64,000 bases of DNA, taken from contig CANMBU010000003.1 of the NCBI GenBank assembly GCA_947496175.1, positions 960,334 through 1,024,333 on the forward strand, in the 5' to 3' direction. Shown one piece after another: positions 62,364 to 64,000 of this stretch. The stretch is from an uncultured Roseovarius sp. GTDB lineage: Bacteria > Pseudomonadota > Alphaproteobacteria > Rhodobacterales > Rhodobacteraceae. The position numbers were made by a program, and so were the translations under genes. The notes beneath the pieces are model-generated. The model was not told the DNA's origin and searched no databases. It saw only the letters and a program-made list of their open reading frames with translations. The number at the start of each line of letters is the position of its first letter. Positions within the stretch are counted from its first letter, which is position 1.

Positions 62364-63584
62364 ATGACCGACTTCACCATCGCCTCTTTCAACGTCAAAA
62401 ACCTCATCGGCGCGGAAAAGGAATATTATAAGTTCCAGACCTACTCGCCCGAAGAATACGCGTGGAAGAAAGACTGGCTTGCTGATCAGCTTTTGACACT
62501 CGATGCGGATATTGTCGGGTTTCAGGAAATTTTCGAGGAAGAGCCGCTGCGCGATGTCATCGAGGAAACTTCGCGCCGCGCACATGCGCTCAATGACGCC
62601 AGCATCCCGGACAAATCAAAGCGCTATCACCGCAAGGCGATTTTCCGCAAACTGGCGGTGACACCCTACGACGATGCCAGCCTGGCCTTTGCCCCCAACG
62701 CCGCCGATAGCGGTGAGGCCGGGCGGCGGCGTCCGGGCGTGGCGATCCTGTCTCGGCTGGGTTTTGAGGGGCGCCCCGAAGTCTTGCAAGATCTTGATAA
62801 GCCTTTGCATATTCCCTTCAACACCTTACGCGGCATGGAGGGCGACAAGGATGCCGGGCACTACACGCTGCGCCGCCTGTCGCGCCCGATCCTAAAAGCA
62901 CGCATCCCAGTAGGCGGGCAAAGCGTGACCGTGTTCAACTGTCACCTGAAATCCAAATTGGGTGAGCACATCAGACCCGAGGGCGCGGATTTTGCACCCG
63001 AAGAAGACCTGACCAACTATGATCCTGTCGGCCGTGCGCTCGGTGCACTCCGCTCTGCGCTGCGACGAATGGCCGAAGCCTGGGTGCTCAGGCGCGAAAT
63101 TGTGGCCGAATTGAAAGCAGGTCATCCTGTCATGGTGCTGGGCGATTTCAACGATGGCGAACATGCCGTTTCGACCGAGGTCATCACCGGGGAAACGCCG
63201 TTCAAGAATTACACATGGATGCTGCGGCATGATGCCAAGGAGTATTCCGACCGTTATTCCGAGGAGGAAAGCAAACAGATCACCGAGGATATTGAGGCCG
63301 TACGGCTGCATTCAGCCGAGAAGCTGTTTGTGCGTAAATCCCTGCGCGACATGGTCTACACCTCGGCCTTTGGCGGGGTGTATGAGAGCATCGACCAGAT
63401 TTTCATGTCCCGACACTTTCATCCCGAATTTGCCGACCGCGTGGGCGAAATGAGCTATTTCAGTGTTTTTAACGACCACCTCACCGATGGTTCACACCCC
63501 GAAGCGCCCTATAACAAACTGGCCTCTGACCACGGACAGATCATGGCGCATGTGCGCATGCGCGGCGCGAAAAACAAAAGCTGA
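62364..63584 (+). CDS. Endonuclease/exonuclease/phosphatase family protein
   Basis: 406 residues with the EEP (DNase I-like) fold: TIASFNVKNLIGAEKEYY at the start, DADIVGFQEIFEEEP with metal-binding glutamate, VTVFNCHLKSK, MVLGDFNDGEHAVS with the aspartate and asparagine, and SDHGQIMAHV with the catalytic Asp-His. No signal peptide is apparent. Members act on nucleic acids, phospholipids or phosphoinositides. It is the last gene of the run that begins with the dehalogenase. Confidence 0.85.
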   Translation: MTDFTIASFNVKNLIGAEKEYYKFQTYSPEEYAWKKDWLADQLLTLDADIVGFQEIFEEEPLRDVIEETSRRAHALNDASIPDKSKRYHRKAIFRKLAVTPYDDASLAFAPNAADSGEAGRRRPGVAILSRLGFEGRPEVLQDLDKPLHIPFNTLRGMEGDKDAGHYTLRRLSRPILKARIPVGGQSVTVFNCHLKSKLGEHIRPEGADFAPEEDLTNYDPVGRALGALRSALRRMAEAWVLRREIVAELKAGHPVMVLGDFNDGEHAVSTEVITGETPFKNYTWMLRHDAKEYSDRYSEEESKQITEDIEAVRLHSAEKLFVRKSLRDMVYTSAFGGVYESIDQIFMSRHFHPEFADRVGEMSYFSVFNDHLTDGSHPEAPYNKLASDHGQIMAHVRMRGAKNKS

Positions 63585-63675
63585 CTTTGGGGGAACCCGG
63601 TTTTGTGCTACCCTGCCCTTACTTTTATTAAAACAATTCACTTTAGGGGCGGCGGCTCCGTTTATTATTAACGAA

Positions 63676-63690
63676 CATGAACGGTTCATG
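63676..63690. promoter_or_regulatory. Palindrome before the last gene
   Basis: catgaac-g-gttcatg is a perfect 7-bp dyad, centred 24 bases upstream of the start of the truncated gene at 63707. It is in an AT-rich stretch (tttattattaacg just before). Candidate operator. Confidence 0.4.
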
Positions 63691-63706
63691 AGCCGTCGAT
63701 TTTAGT

Positions 63707-64000
63707 ATGGAAGTTATTGAGTCGCGGCTGCTTGGATTGGCCGTCATTGCCGCTTTGGGATATGCCGTGGCCACTATCGGCATGAAAATGGCCTCAGGTC
63801 ACTGGACGATTGCGGCCCTTGCGCTCATCGTTTTGGGATTTGTCGCGGCAACGCAGGTCGAGATCATCCTGATGCGCGAAGTGTCACTGGGCGCGCTCTA
63901 TCTCATCATTATCGGCATCGAAACTCTGGTGGTGCTCACATACGCATTCGCCATCGGAGAAGGTCTGACAGGCCGCGATGCCATGGGCGGGGCGTTTGTT
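63707..64000 (+). CDS. Truncated membrane protein (cut by window end)
   Basis: The frame is open from ATG 63707 to the end of the window (98 residues). It starts MEVIESRLLGLAVIAALGYAVATIGMKMAS and contains three hydrophobic segments (LGLAVIAALGYAVATIG, TIAALALIVLGFVAA, GALYLIIIGIETLVVLTYAFAIG). The layout recalls small multidrug-resistance or EamA-type helices, but this is only a guess. The protein is too short for a call because its C-terminus is missing. Confidence 0.7.
   Translation, partial: MEVIESRLLGLAVIAALGYAVATIGMKMASGHWTIAALALIVLGFVAATQVEIILMREVSLGALYLIIIGIETLVVLTYAFAIGEGLTGRDAMGGAFV

Overview
The window reads as chromosome of a marine-type alphaproteobacterium of the family Rhodobacteraceae (Roseobacter group). 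The reasons are a SAM/SAH-type riboswitch in front of metK (a class known almost only from Rhodobacterales), an Irr-type Fur regulator divergent from fabA, the order miaB–phoH–ybeY–corC–lnt–metK–trmB, and GC-rich codon use throughout. Two RNA genes are clear: rnpB (RNase P RNA, + strand near 24.5-24.9 kb) and tRNA-Ser(GGA) (- strand, 42403-42492). There is no rRNA, CRISPR array, prophage or intact insertion sequence.

Layout: 0-6 kb holds the 3' part of ctaD, a Tat-exported DM13-like protein, an OxyR-like LysR regulator, a YdcH-like protein and folB-folP. 6-20 kb is mainly housekeeping: ilvC with two tandem Lrp regulators, a class V aminotransferase, a UbiH-type hydroxylase, HAD and GntR genes, a large glycosyltransferase with an MshEN-like N-terminus, carA, yqeY, dtd, rluB and tadA. 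20-26.5 kb carries a ceramidase-family membrane protein, gatCA, lipoproteins, an AmpD-type amidase, rnpB and argE. 26.5-37 kb is accessory: a receiver-like LuxR regulator, a LysR regulator, an MttB-family methyltransferase divergent from an FAD/GcvT dehydrogenase (a likely methylated-amine module), an RND efflux pair and a cupin. 37-42.4 kb is a surface-polysaccharide patch (two glycosyltransferases, a flippase, a methyltransferase) ending at tRNA-Ser. 42.5-52 kb is the trmB-metK-lnt-corC-ybeY-phoH-miaB block. 52-64 kb has a glycosyltransferase-like gene, a ferric-reductase-like/Tat protein pair, fabI-fabB-fabA with irr, and a run of catabolic enzymes, ending in a truncated membrane protein.

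The most unusual material is non-coding. One ~118-bp palindromic repeat occurs as two full copies and one partial copy, and its ends supply the stop codons of neighbouring genes. A second ~160-bp repeat family occurs twice; its long terminal inverted arms differ between copies at four positions, and every change is compensated on the opposite arm. The second copy of this family, together with a separate palindromic repeat and an orphan gene, has opened the fabA-fabB gene pair. Coordinates, motifs and palindromes were read by eye; family assignments come from recognised motifs and were not searched against databases.
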